Source: Yunchengibacter salinarum (lineage in GTDB: Bacteria > Pseudomonadota > Alphaproteobacteria > Sphingomonadales > Kordiimonadaceae). From it: 64,000 bases of DNA. This document shows positions 34,910 to 42,858 of this stretch, in pieces. The stretch is taken from NCBI RefSeq assembly GCF_037658235.1, contig NZ_JBBJLN010000010.1, forward strand, positions 62,001-126,000, in the 5' to 3' direction. The position numbers and the translations under genes were made by a program. The stretch's first letter is position 1; each line of letters opens with the position of its first letter. The notes below the pieces were generated by a model. The model was not told the origin of the DNA, made no database searches, and worked only from the letters and a program-made list of their open reading frames with translations.

Positions 34910-35452
34910 ATGTCGGACTTCACGGTGATGCGCCGTATCGGGATCGATGCCGGTCACCGCCTGGCGGATCACGGCTCCAAATGTCGCCACCTGCACGGCC
35001 ACCGCTATGAGGTGGAGGCGGTCTGCCGCGCCCGCGAGGTCACGGATGCCGGGGAGCAATCCGGCATGGTGATCGATTTCGGATTCCTGAAAGAGGAAAT
35101 GATGCGCCTGATCGACGCCCCGTGCGATCACGGCCTGATCCTGAGCGTGGACGATGCGGCCATGCTGCGCCTGTTCGCCCCCGCCGATCAGCCCTTTGAT
35201 GCCTGGCACGCCCCGTTGACCGAGGATGTGGCCCGCCATGGCTACCGCGAAGTTGCGGGGGCGGCCCTTGGGCAGAAGCTGTATCTGGTGGCGGCACCGC
35301 CCACGGCGGAATGTCTGGCCCGGCACTGGTTCAACCGTCTGGCACCGGCGGTTGCCGCGCGTTCGGACGGGCGGGCGCGCCTGACATCCGTTCGGGTGTG
35401 GGAAACGCCCAACTGCTTCGCCGTTTACGAGCAGCCCGCCGACGCATCATGA
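34910..35452 (+). CDS. queD: 6-pyruvoyl-tetrahydropterin synthase / QueD homologue
   Basis: A 180-residue member of the T-fold family. The zinc ligands His16, His29 and His31 (AGHRLADHG ... HLHGHRY) and catalytic Cys25 are in place, as are the CDHGLIL segment with the catalytic Asp-His pair and the VWETP with the substrate-anchoring Glu. It probably makes 6-carboxytetrahydropterin for queuosine, though no other queuosine gene is in the window. It is longer than the 120-140 residues usual for QueD because of an insert around residues 75-120. GAGGAGG precedes ATG 34910. Confidence 0.88.
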   Translation: MSDFTVMRRIGIDAGHRLADHGSKCRHLHGHRYEVEAVCRAREVTDAGEQSGMVIDFGFLKEEMMRLIDAPCDHGLILSVDDAAMLRLFAPADQPFDAWHAPLTEDVARHGYREVAGAALGQKLYLVAAPPTAECLARHWFNRLAPAVAARSDGRARLTSVRVWETPNCFAVYEQPADAS

Positions 35453-35576
35453 CCCCGTCCGTCCATTCCGATCACGGCTGATCACACTGTGGGGAAGGCC
35501 CTTCCCCGCACAGGTCACAGCGCCTATTGCTGATAAACCAGACCGCAAAACAATCTCTTGCACGGAGCCATGATAA

Positions 35577-36896
35577 ATGGAGCGTCTCGCCAGTCAGTTC
35601 ACCGTTGCCCAACGCATTCTGATCCTGACCATCGCGCCCATTGCGGGGCTGGGGCTGGTCTTTGCGGTAACACTGATTTTCGGTGGCAGCACCACCGGCT
35701 TTTGGACCACGCTGGGCCTGATCATCATCGGCGCGGGGCTGATGCTGGCGTTGGGGCTGATGGTCCGCAACACGGTGGTGACACCCCTGACCCGGCTGAC
35801 CGATGCGGTCTGCACCATTGCCAAGGGCGAACTGGACACCCACGTGCCCCGGCAGGATGGTGATGATGAACTGAGCCATCTGGCCATGGCGGTGGAATAT
35901 CTGCGCCAGAACGCCCTGGAGCGGCGCCACCTTGAGGAACAATCCCAGCAGGAGCAGGAAGACCGCGCCGCCCGCGAGCAGGCCCGGCTGGAAGAACGCC
36001 GCCGGGAAGAGGCCGAAGCCCGCGAACGGGAGCAGCGCCAGCAGGCCCAGGCCCGCGAGGAACGCCTCGCCCTGGCGGACAATATGGAACAGACCGTGAT
36101 GGGGCTGGTGGGCGATGTGAAAAGCGCCGCTCGCGACCTGGATGAAGCCGCCAACAGCCTGTCCCACACGGCGGGCGATACCCGCGAGCAGGTGCAGTCC
36201 GTCCGGCAGGCGGCGGCCAATGCACAGGACAGCGCCGAGAGCGTGGCCAGCGCGGCGGAGCAGCTTGCGGCATCGATCCGCGAAATATCCCAACAGGCCA
36301 GCCGCACCGGCAAAACGGCGGAAGACGCCAGCAGCCGATCCGACACCGCCACCAGCCGAATCGACGAACTGAACGGAATCGCGGATTCCATCGGCGATGT
36401 GGTCCAACTGATCAGCGATATCGCGGACCAGACCAACCTTCTGGCGCTGAACGCCACCATCGAGGCAGCCCGCGCGGGCGACGCGGGCAAGGGCTTCGCC
36501 GTGGTGGCCAGCGAGGTGAAAAACCTGGCCGATCAGACCGCTAAGGCCACGGACAAGGTGGACGGCCAGATCCAGCGGATGCAGGGCGCCACCCGCCATG
36601 CGGTGGATGGGGTGCGCGATGTTCAGGCCGCCATCCGCTCCATGAACGAAACCGCCATGGCCATCACCGCCGCGGTGGAACAGCAGGACAGCGCCACATC
36701 GGAAATCGCCGAGAGCGTGGCGCGGGTATCGGATGCCACCAATGGCGTGACCCGGCAGATGGACGCGCTGATGGAAGGGGCCGGGGAAACGGCAAGTGCC
36801 TCCAAACAGGTTTCCGGCACGGCCATGGACCTGAACAAGCAGGCGGGCAGCCTGGATTCGGCCATACAAGATTTTCTGGATCGTGTCCGGCAATAG
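35577..36896 (+). CDS. Methyl-accepting chemotaxis protein without a periplasmic sensor domain
   Basis: A 439-residue chemoreceptor. Two membrane segments (about residues 14-35 and 42-62) are separated by only a short loop, so there is no ligand-binding domain outside the membrane. A HAMP domain (about 63-115) leads into a Glu/Arg/Gln-rich coiled coil (about 115-165) and then the signalling hairpin with the invariant tip ISDIADQTNLLALNATIEAARAG, which binds CheA and CheW. It may sense energy state or membrane conditions, or form mixed arrays. The last 14 bases overlap the start of the next gene. Confidence 0.93.
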   Translation: MERLASQFTVAQRILILTIAPIAGLGLVFAVTLIFGGSTTGFWTTLGLIIIGAGLMLALGLMVRNTVVTPLTRLTDAVCTIAKGELDTHVPRQDGDDELSHLAMAVEYLRQNALERRHLEEQSQQEQEDRAAREQARLEERRREEAEAREREQRQQAQAREERLALADNMEQTVMGLVGDVKSAARDLDEAANSLSHTAGDTREQVQSVRQAAANAQDSAESVASAAEQLAASIREISQQASRTGKTAEDASSRSDTATSRIDELNGIADSIGDVVQLISDIADQTNLLALNATIEAARAGDAGKGFAVVASEVKNLADQTAKATDKVDGQIQRMQGATRHAVDGVRDVQAAIRSMNETAMAITAAVEQQDSATSEIAESVARVSDATNGVTRQMDALMEGAGETASASKQVSGTAMDLNKQAGSLDSAIQDFLDRVRQ

Positions 36897-37644
36897 GCCG
36901 CGTGCCTTCCGGGGGCCGCGCGCACGGCGTCTCTCCGCCGGGCTGGGCGCTGCCCGGATCGCCGCCACGGCCCTGATCAGCACAGCAACCCTGATGGGCA
37001 GCGCCGCCATGGCGGGCCCGGCCCGAACGGCGCCTCTGCCCATGGCCCTGCCCCACCCCATGGCGCGCCCCGCGCCCCTGGCCGCCACCATGGTGGCGCG
37101 GCTCAATCATGCAGGCTACAAACACAAGCGCCACTGCACGGCCACGCTGGTGGCCCGCGATTTGGCGCTGACAGCGGCGCATTGCCTTGGCGGCGTGCCG
37201 CTTGCAGAACATCACATATTGCCCGGTTATGAACGGGGGCGCGCGGATCAAAATCTAAGGCCCAATGGGCGGGTTCTGCGGTTCGGGGCGCGGGATGTGG
37301 CGGCCATCGCGATCAGCCCGGCCCATGACGGCGCCGTGATCCGAACCGTGGGGGAACCGCAAGTGGGCGATACGGCCTGGGTGCAGGGCTATCCCATGCC
37401 CGCGCGGGAAATTCAGACCAGTCTGGCCTGCCCTGTATTGAGGGTAAAGCCGCACCATTTTCTGCTGAAATGCACGGTGGCGCCCGGCGGATCAGGCGCG
37501 CCCGTGGTGCACCGCACCCCGGGAGGGCCGGTTCTGATCGGCGTGATAAGTCGCCGCAAGGGGGGAGCGACACTTGCGGAACGATTGCCGCCCCGGCTGC
37601 GCGCGCACATAAGAGCCGCAAATCAACAGCGCCGCCAAAGGTGA
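36883..37644 (+). CDS. Trypsin-like serine protease, exported
   Basis: A 253-residue secreted protease. An N-terminal signal peptide (ARRLSAGLGAARIAATALISTATLMGSAAMAG, about residues 14-45) is followed by a chymotrypsin fold with the catalytic His in TAAHC, a likely catalytic Asp in ARDVAAIA and the Ser in APGGSGAPVV. The GTG start at 36883 is 14 bases inside the chemoreceptor gene, so the two are translated together; a functional link is inferred only from this. An arginine-rich C-terminal tail (HIRAANQQRRQR) is unusual. Confidence 0.85.
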   Translation: MSGNRPRAFRGPRARRLSAGLGAARIAATALISTATLMGSAAMAGPARTAPLPMALPHPMARPAPLAATMVARLNHAGYKHKRHCTATLVARDLALTAAHCLGGVPLAEHHILPGYERGRADQNLRPNGRVLRFGARDVAAIAISPAHDGAVIRTVGEPQVGDTAWVQGYPMPAREIQTSLACPVLRVKPHHFLLKCTVAPGGSGAPVVHRTPGGPVLIGVISRRKGGATLAERLPPRLRAHIRAANQQRRQR

Positions 37645-37700
37645 AAAGCACCATGCTCAGCACGGCGCCCGCACAGCGCGACATGACGGACGCCGCACAT

Positions 37701-37735
37701 AAAAAAACGCCCCGGCAGATAACTGCCGGAGCGCT
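37701..37735 (-). terminator. Rho-independent terminator of the cold-shock gene
   Basis: On the minus strand the arms CCGGCAG and CTGCCGG (37712-37718 and 37723-37729), extended by a few more pairs to about 11, enclose TTAT and are followed by GGCG and seven T. A textbook terminator about 40 bases past the cold-shock stop. Confidence 0.9.
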
Positions 37736-37775
37736 TCAGCCGTTGCGGCCCGCAAGGCGGGCGCATTCAAGCTTG

Positions 37776-37985
37776 TTAGTCAGCTACGGAAAGCTGACCA
37801 GCCGCATAACGGCCACGACGATCTTGTTCCAGCTCGAAAGTGATGCGCTGGTCGTCGTTGAGCGTTTGCAGGCCAGCGGCCTGAACAGCGGAGATGTGTA
37901 CGAACACATCATTGCCGCCTTCGTCCGGCTTGATAAAACCAAACCCCTTGGTGGGGTTAAACCATTTAACTGTACCTTGTGCCAT
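37776..37985 (-). CDS. Cold-shock domain protein, CspA family
   Basis: A 69-residue single cold-shock domain that binds single-stranded RNA and DNA. RNP1 KGFGFI and RNP2 VFVHI are intact, with the TVKWFNPTKG opening. ATG 37985 has AAGGAGG immediately upstream; a longer in-frame extension begins inside the leader and lacks support. A strong terminator follows, so it is a single-gene transcript. The leader carries a 12-bp inverted repeat ending at the ribosome binding site. Confidence 0.95.
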   Translation of the reverse strand: MAQGTVKWFNPTKGFGFIKPDEGGNDVFVHISAVQAAGLQTLNDDQRITFELEQDRRGRYAAGQLSVAD

Positions 37986-37995
37986 GATGGCCTCC

Positions 37996-38042
37996 TTTTG
38001 CGCGATGTCGTGAAGTGGGTCTCGTGCGGTCATCGCGCAAAA
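37996..38042 (-). promoter_or_regulatory. 12-bp inverted repeat abutting the cold-shock ribosome binding site
   Basis: Perfect 12-base arms TTTTGCGCGATG (37996-38007) and CATCGCGCAAAA (38031-38042) enclose 23 bases. On the transcript the 3' arm runs directly into AAAAGGAGG, so the stem ends in the Shine-Dalgarno region of the cold-shock gene. A fold like this could set translation with temperature, or the repeat may be a protein-binding site if it lies upstream of the transcript start. Confidence 0.75.
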
Positions 38043-38332
38043 GTCCAGTCCAGATCAGTCGCGGGTCTTGTGCGGCGTATCAACACGATGTGCCGCATCC
38101 CTTTTCAAACAGCCCACGGGGTGCTGTTCCAGAAGCGCGCCCCGCAAAACGGGGCCTGCCCTGAAAATCACCCACCCCCACCTGCCAGAATAGATTGGCC
38201 GACAGGGGGCTTCCAATGCGATCGTGCCCCAAGGGCGCGACCACGGCGAGATACTAAGGCCAATTGGCGGTTCTGACAAACCATTTCAGCGCCGGATGCG
38301 ATTTTTTTTGATGCCCGGTCGCAAAACGCGGT
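38043..38332. other. Gene-free gap upstream of the cold-shock gene
   Basis: About 290 bases, or 347 including the cold-shock leader, with no supported gene on either strand. It should contain the promoter of the minus-strand cold-shock gene. I see no clear -35/-10 pair and no other structure. Confidence 0.5.
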
Positions 38333-38536
38333 TCAACCGGCGGAATTCCCCGCCTGTGCGGCAACGGAACTGGCCATCACGAACTGAACGAGGCGGAGCA
38401 TCAGAAACCGGTTATTGTCCAGATCCACGGCGCCGGGATTCGTTTCCGTCAAGGCAACCACGGCGGCCAGAGCGCCCTGGTGCCCACGCTCCGCCCATAT
38501 GACCAGCTTGTCGAGGCTCAAACCGTGATAGCTCAT
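38333..38536 (-). CDS. Small protein of unknown function
   Basis: A 67-residue protein (MSYHGLSLDKLVIWAERGHQG at its start) with a good GGAG site six bases upstream of ATG 38536 and no other competing frame. It has a hydrophobic middle (ALAAVVALTE and FLMLRLVQFVMASSV) but no clear signal peptide. No family is recognised. It may be a real small gene or a chance frame. Confidence 0.5.
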   Translation of the reverse strand: MSYHGLSLDKLVIWAERGHQGALAAVVALTETNPGAVDLDNNRFLMLRLVQFVMASSVAAQAGNSAG

Positions 38537-38970
38537 GCCTGAACTCCTTCACTCCGACTCTGTTGCCGCCCGATTCACTGGGGCGAGACCCCGGCTCTTT
38601 TTCTTGTCATGGAGAGGCCGGGATGCTGCTGCCATCAACGCCGCGGGTAACAGCCGGAATGACCGCCCGGCCAGCTTCATGGCAACTTTTAATAAGATTG
38701 TACTAAAAGGTGCTAATATTGCGTGAACATCCCGCGCAAGACACAAAATGTTGATATTCTGAAAATTCTGTCCGGCTTGAACGAATCTGTCCAAAACTGG
38801 CACAAATGCGGCGGAATTTTCCGAGTCGATCCATCCACCGAGCGCCCGCGCCGCTGAACGGCACCGGGACTCGGACGAACCCCATGAGCGAAACTCAGGG
38901 GCAAACCCCATGGATCAAACAAACGCCCCCGGATCACCGCTCTCAGATCAGGGCCCTCAAATCAGGGCCC
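38537..38970. other. Gene-free gap upstream of the small protein, 3' flank of the hybrid kinase
   Basis: About 430 bases. A central AT-rich block (38680-38800) interrupts the GC-rich surroundings; no convincing promoter or gene was found in it. The right end holds the tandem 14-bp repeats. Short frames on the minus strand here have no ribosome binding site or recognisable family. Confidence 0.5.
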
Positions 38971-38985
38971 TCAAATCAGGGCCAT
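38947..38985 (+). repeat. Tandem 14-bp repeats across the stop codon of the hybrid kinase gene
   Basis: ATCAGGGCCCTCAA occurs at 38947-38960 and 38961-38974 and a third diverged copy follows. On the minus strand the coding frame ends with ATGGCCCTGATT-TGA, so the unit contains the stop codon and has been copied downstream of it: a slippage duplication of the gene's 3' end. Confidence 0.9.
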
Positions 38986-41367
38986 GAGTTCTTTTTCCAG
39001 CAGGGCCTTGTCAATCGGCTTGGAAACATAGCCGTCAAAGCCAAGGGTCAGATATTTTTCCCGGTCCCCGGTCATGGCGTCCGCGGTCAGGGCGACGATC
39101 GGGGGGCATGGGGACAATTCCCCCTTCAGGGTGGTCAACACCTCTTCGCCGCCCATGACGGGCATCTGAATATCCACCAGCACCAGATCAAACACCATGG
39201 TCCGGCACGCTTCCACCGCTTCCGCGCCATTGCTGGCCAGGCTCACATGGCGGAACCCGATCTTGGCCAGAAAATGCTGTACCAGCTTCTGATTGACGGG
39301 GTTGTCCTCCGCCACCAACACATGCAGTTGGTCCACATCCGGCGCCGCCAGACCGCGGCGACGGCCCTGACCGTTGCTGTCATCCACCGCCCCCGGCGCC
39401 AGCGGCACGATGAACCAGAAACGGCTGCCCGCACCGGGCTTGCTGTCCACCCCGATACGACCATCCATCAGATTGATGATTTCCCGGCAAATGGCCAGCC
39501 CCAGCCCGGTTCCCCGGCGGGCCCGCTCGGTGCCATCCTCCGCCTGATAGAAGCGGCCAAAGACCTTTTCCCGATCTTCCCGCGTCAGGCCCGGCCCGGT
39601 ATCGCTCACATCGAAACGCAGGTCATACCGACCCGGCGCGCCGGAATCCGCCCCCTTCGGGCCGGTCACGGCCACCACCAGCGAAACCGAGCCCGCATCG
39701 GTGAACTTCACCGCATTGCCCACCAGATTGACCAGAACCTGCTTCAGGCGCACTTCATCGCCCTCGAAAAGGTCCGGCGTGGTCGCACCCTGCCCTTCAA
39801 TGCGCCAGGTCAGTTTCAGGTGCTTTTCCTCTGCCTTGTAGGCGAGAAGGTCCACCGCCGAGCGCACCAGGGCGGTCAGCGAAAAGGTTTCCGAGCGCAG
39901 TTCGAAATTGCCGGATTCGATCTTGGAGATATCCAGCACGTCATTGATGATATCCAGCAGATAACGGGCCGAATTGGTGGCATCCTCAAGGCACTGGCGC
40001 AGGTCGTCGTCCATGGGATGTTCGCGGGCGATGGACAACATGCCCAGCACACCATTCATCGGGGTGCGGATTTCATGGCTCATATTGGCGACGAATGCGG
40101 ACTTGATGGCGCTGGCCTTTTCCGCCGAGCGGCGCTCCTCCTCCAGGCGGCGGCGCTCGGCCTCCTCCTCGGTGCGGGCCGCTTTCAGGTCCGCGCGCTC
40201 CTCGGCGGTCTTCTGATAGGTTTCCAGCATCCGGGCGAGCGTACCGATTTCATCCCGGCGGTCCCGATAACCGATGGGCACCACACCCGCGCCGTGGATA
40301 TTTTCTTCCACAGCCGAAACGACCTTTGCCAAAGGCCCCGTGATACGCCGTGAAAACCGGAAAGCGCCGTACGCCGCCACCAACAGCACCCCCAGGGAAA
40401 GCGCCGCAAACAGCCACATCAGATCCCGCACGGGGGAAAAGATCGCCGACCTTGGCACCAGCACGCTCAGCACCCAGGGCCGCTCGATGGCGCCCACCGT
40501 AACGGGGATATGGATGGCCTCCACCGCCTCGTCGGCATGTTCATAGCTCTGGCTGACCCAGGTGCCTTCCGCCACCGCTTCTTTCAAATGAGCCAGCGGT
40601 ATGCCGAAATCCGTCGCCCGAACGCCCGTGGTGCCATCTTCCGGGGGAACGATCACCTTGCCGTTTGGCGCGAACAGGGCGACGCGCCCCGCGCCATAGG
40701 GGCGCTGCCGCCCCAGAAACGCCTTCAGGAAGGTCAGGGTATAATCCGTGCCCGCCACACCGATGGTCTTGCCGCTGGGTGCGCGCACGGGCAACGAAAA
40801 GGTGGCAAGGGTGGTGGGCGTGCCTTCGATCGGCCAGGCTGTGGGGTCCACCAGAACGGGCTTCCCCGTGGCGATCACACGGGTGAAATAATCCGAATTA
40901 TAAGGGTCCGTGATACCGCGCGTGCCCAGCTTGTCCCCCACCCGATAAAAATAGGGGATGAAATTGCCCTCGGCATTGGAACTGGGCGTGCCGCGAAAGT
41001 CCTGGTCCCGGCCATCGAACCTGTCGGGCAGAAAGCCGGTCCAGATACCGAAAAAATCGGGATTGGCGCGCAACAGCCGCTGCATGGTCTGATGCACGGT
41101 CTGGCGGCTGGTATCGCCTTCCGCCACCATGGCTTCCAGCATACGGGAAAAATCATCCGCCGTCTGATAGGCGGCTTCCAGCTTGCGCGAAACCTCGCGG
41201 GCATTCTTCTGGGCCACCGCCGCCAGGCGGGCGCGGGCCTCGTCGGCAACGAACCTCCCCGCCTGAACGGTCACAATGACGGACAGCACAAGCACGGCGG
41301 CCCCCACAACGGCCACCATGGTCGCAGGCATCTGAAAGGCAATGGATTGTGTCTTCGGCAGGCGCAC
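38971..41367 (-). CDS. Membrane hybrid sensor histidine kinase with dCACHE and receiver domains
   Basis: A 798-residue sensor kinase. The first membrane segment (about residues 16-35) and the second (about 322-345) bracket a dCACHE-like periplasmic sensor domain. A HAMP domain and a charged coiled coil follow, then HisKA with FVANMSHEIRTPMNGVLGML, HATPase with NLVGNAVKFTDAG, DTGPGL and GTGLGLAI, and a C-terminal receiver with phospho-acceptor in LVLVDIQMPVMGG and VSKPI. The ligand and output are unknown. The start is GTG 41367 with GGAG five bases upstream; in-frame TTG 41391 and GTG 41373 are alternatives. Confidence 0.92.
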   Translation of the reverse strand: MRLPKTQSIAFQMPATMVAVVGAAVLVLSVIVTVQAGRFVADEARARLAAVAQKNAREVSRKLEAAYQTADDFSRMLEAMVAEGDTSRQTVHQTMQRLLRANPDFFGIWTGFLPDRFDGRDQDFRGTPSSNAEGNFIPYFYRVGDKLGTRGITDPYNSDYFTRVIATGKPVLVDPTAWPIEGTPTTLATFSLPVRAPSGKTIGVAGTDYTLTFLKAFLGRQRPYGAGRVALFAPNGKVIVPPEDGTTGVRATDFGIPLAHLKEAVAEGTWVSQSYEHADEAVEAIHIPVTVGAIERPWVLSVLVPRSAIFSPVRDLMWLFAALSLGVLLVAAYGAFRFSRRITGPLAKVVSAVEENIHGAGVVPIGYRDRRDEIGTLARMLETYQKTAEERADLKAARTEEEAERRRLEEERRSAEKASAIKSAFVANMSHEIRTPMNGVLGMLSIAREHPMDDDLRQCLEDATNSARYLLDIINDVLDISKIESGNFELRSETFSLTALVRSAVDLLAYKAEEKHLKLTWRIEGQGATTPDLFEGDEVRLKQVLVNLVGNAVKFTDAGSVSLVVAVTGPKGADSGAPGRYDLRFDVSDTGPGLTREDREKVFGRFYQAEDGTERARRGTGLGLAICREIINLMDGRIGVDSKPGAGSRFWFIVPLAPGAVDDSNGQGRRRGLAAPDVDQLHVLVAEDNPVNQKLVQHFLAKIGFRHVSLASNGAEAVEACRTMVFDLVLVDIQMPVMGGEEVLTTLKGELSPCPPIVALTADAMTGDREKYLTLGFDGYVSKPIDKALLEKELMALI

Positions 41368-41527
41368 AGGCACTCCGACAGGACAAAACAACTATTGAGC
41401 CGAGGCCACAATCATCGCCAATTCACGCGCTTTTGTCACCCCCTGAGCGCATCACCCTGACATGGAAGGCGCCACCCGCACGCCTGCCCACCCTTGCACC
41501 TTCGGCCAGGGCGGGCCGGGGCGGCAC

Positions 41528-41932
41528 CTATCGGTCAGCTTTCACCATTTGCCGGGCGCGCTCGGCGATGTGCCGGGCAATGCGCTTTGGGGCCTTTTCC
41601 GTGGTGGCCACGATTTCGCTCGCAATGCGTCCATCTTCCCCGGAACAGGCGAAGGCGTGCATATAGTTGAACCGGTCGCCCTCTGTCACCCGAACGGCCC
41701 CCACATGAATGTGCAAGGCGCCGTCCTGCTCCCCGCGTGAAAGTTCCATGTCCGGTTTCAGGGCCTGCGACAGGGCGGGCCTCAGCGCTTCGGCGCCAGC
41801 CCCGGAAAGGGTTACGCGCAGGGGTTCGGCCACATCCAGCGCCTGAACCGGCACAAGGGCGAGGGAAGCCCCGGCGAAGGCCATCAGGCTCATGGACCTT
41901 ACAGAGGCAAGGGAGCGCTTCTTCATTAACAT
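41528..41932 (-). CDS. Exported protein of unknown function
   Basis: A 134-residue protein with an N-terminal signal peptide (RSMSLMAFAGASLALVPVQA, about residues 12-32) and a soluble body that includes LSGAGAEALRPALSQAL and RFNYMHAFACSGEDGRIASEIVATT. Only one cysteine remains after cleavage. AAGGA lies nine bases upstream of ATG 41932. It is upstream of the hybrid kinase in the same orientation with a 160-base gap, so a link to it is possible but not shown. Confidence 0.75.
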   Translation of the reverse strand: MLMKKRSLASVRSMSLMAFAGASLALVPVQALDVAEPLRVTLSGAGAEALRPALSQALKPDMELSRGEQDGALHIHVGAVRVTEGDRFNYMHAFACSGEDGRIASEIVATTEKAPKRIARHIAERARQMVKADR

Positions 41933-42336
41933 GTCGAGGTATCCTTCATGGGCCCCGGCGGCGACAGAACCGGCGGGGGCGGTTTCACGATCTTGTCAGA
42001 TCACGTTACGCCGTCGGCATCGCCAATGGATCAGTTGACCCGGCGGACAGAACGGCATTTCCACCACGATCACCGCCCAATGCGCGGCGACACCCCGGCA
42101 AAATCTGACAAAAAAGTAATGAATGACTGTACGAATACAACTGAGGCTATATATACTTCGTTCCTGAAGTGAAAAACTTCCCGAAAAGGTTTTAAACGAA
42201 AATTTTTTGAATTCGGTGATCTAAAAATATCCGGCAACCGAACCAGTATCACGTTTCAGTAAAATCATGTGTCGGCAATGCTACATCAGGCCTTGGCCTT
42301 TTCTTGAAGAGAAGACGTCTCACCCGGAGACCATCC
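41933..42336. other. Gene-free gap, AT-rich leader of the chemoreceptor-like / kinase operon
   Basis: About 400 bases. The right half (about 42110-42300) is markedly AT-rich, with TATATATA around 42150 and a short hairpin GAAGT-GAAAA-ACTTC near 42167-42181. It should contain the promoters of the divergent small exported protein and the MCP-like/kinase pair; no defined -35/-10 pair was fixed. Confidence 0.5.
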
Positions 42337-42858
42337 ATGTTCGACTTCCGCTTCGGCACCGCATCCAACGACACCCCTGACCTTCCGCAGTCCGGCCGGG
42401 ACGCCTTCACCCGCGTGGAAGACCTTCTTCCAGTGCGCGCAAACACCCTGAAAAACACCCGCCTCGATCGCCTTCATGATGCGATTGGCAACCTGCGCGG
42501 CAAGCTTTTTGATCCGACCGCGACCGAGAACATATTGGCGATCGATACCGAGGTGCGGGAGATCGCCACCGGGGTGTCCGGGTCGTCCGAGGAGCAGCGA
42601 GCGGTGATCGGGGAGATCGCCCGCAACCTTCAGGAAGCTTCAAAGGGCACGGAAGCGGTTTCACAGCAGACGGAAAGCATCTCAAGCGGTTACGGCGATA
42701 TCCAGGAACGCGCCCGCCAACTGGTCAAGGCAGGGGATCACCTGGAATATATGGCGGGTAAATTGAAAATTCAGATAGATTATATGACCCTTTTAACGCG
42801 AATATGCCATCCGCCCGTCAACGCCCCCACCATGAGGCCGTCATGCATGATACCCTGA
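42337..42858 (+). CDS. Chemoreceptor-like protein lacking the signalling tip
   Basis: A 173-residue soluble protein. After an unstructured N-terminus (about 1-70) residues 75-160 resemble only the descending C-terminal arm of a chemoreceptor signalling hairpin (ATGVSGSSEEQRAVIGEIARNLQEASKGTEAVSQQTESI). The ascending arm and the CheA/CheW-binding tip (QTNLLALNAxIEAARAG) are missing, so it cannot by itself bind the kinase as a normal receptor does. GGAGA precedes ATG 42337. Its end overlaps the start of the PAS kinase by 16 bases, which suggests the two work together. Confidence 0.75.
   Translation: MFDFRFGTASNDTPDLPQSGRDAFTRVEDLLPVRANTLKNTRLDRLHDAIGNLRGKLFDPTATENILAIDTEVREIATGVSGSSEEQRAVIGEIARNLQEASKGTEAVSQQTESISSGYGDIQERARQLVKAGDHLEYMAGKLKIQIDYMTLLTRICHPPVNAPTMRPSCMIP

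Noticed and set aside
38549..38911. 120-residue minus-strand frame in the gap before the hybrid kinase
   Set aside because: No ribosome binding site, no family, and it crosses the AT-rich intergenic block with mixed composition.
38806..40353. 515-residue plus-strand frame opposite the hybrid kinase
   Set aside because: Shadow of the kinase gene; sense-strand domains HisKA, HATPase and receiver are conclusive.
41933..42336. Possible leader regulator or small RNA gene in the AT-rich gap
   Set aside because: The only structure is a 5-bp hairpin and no promoter-terminator pair was found; not enough to call an RNA gene.
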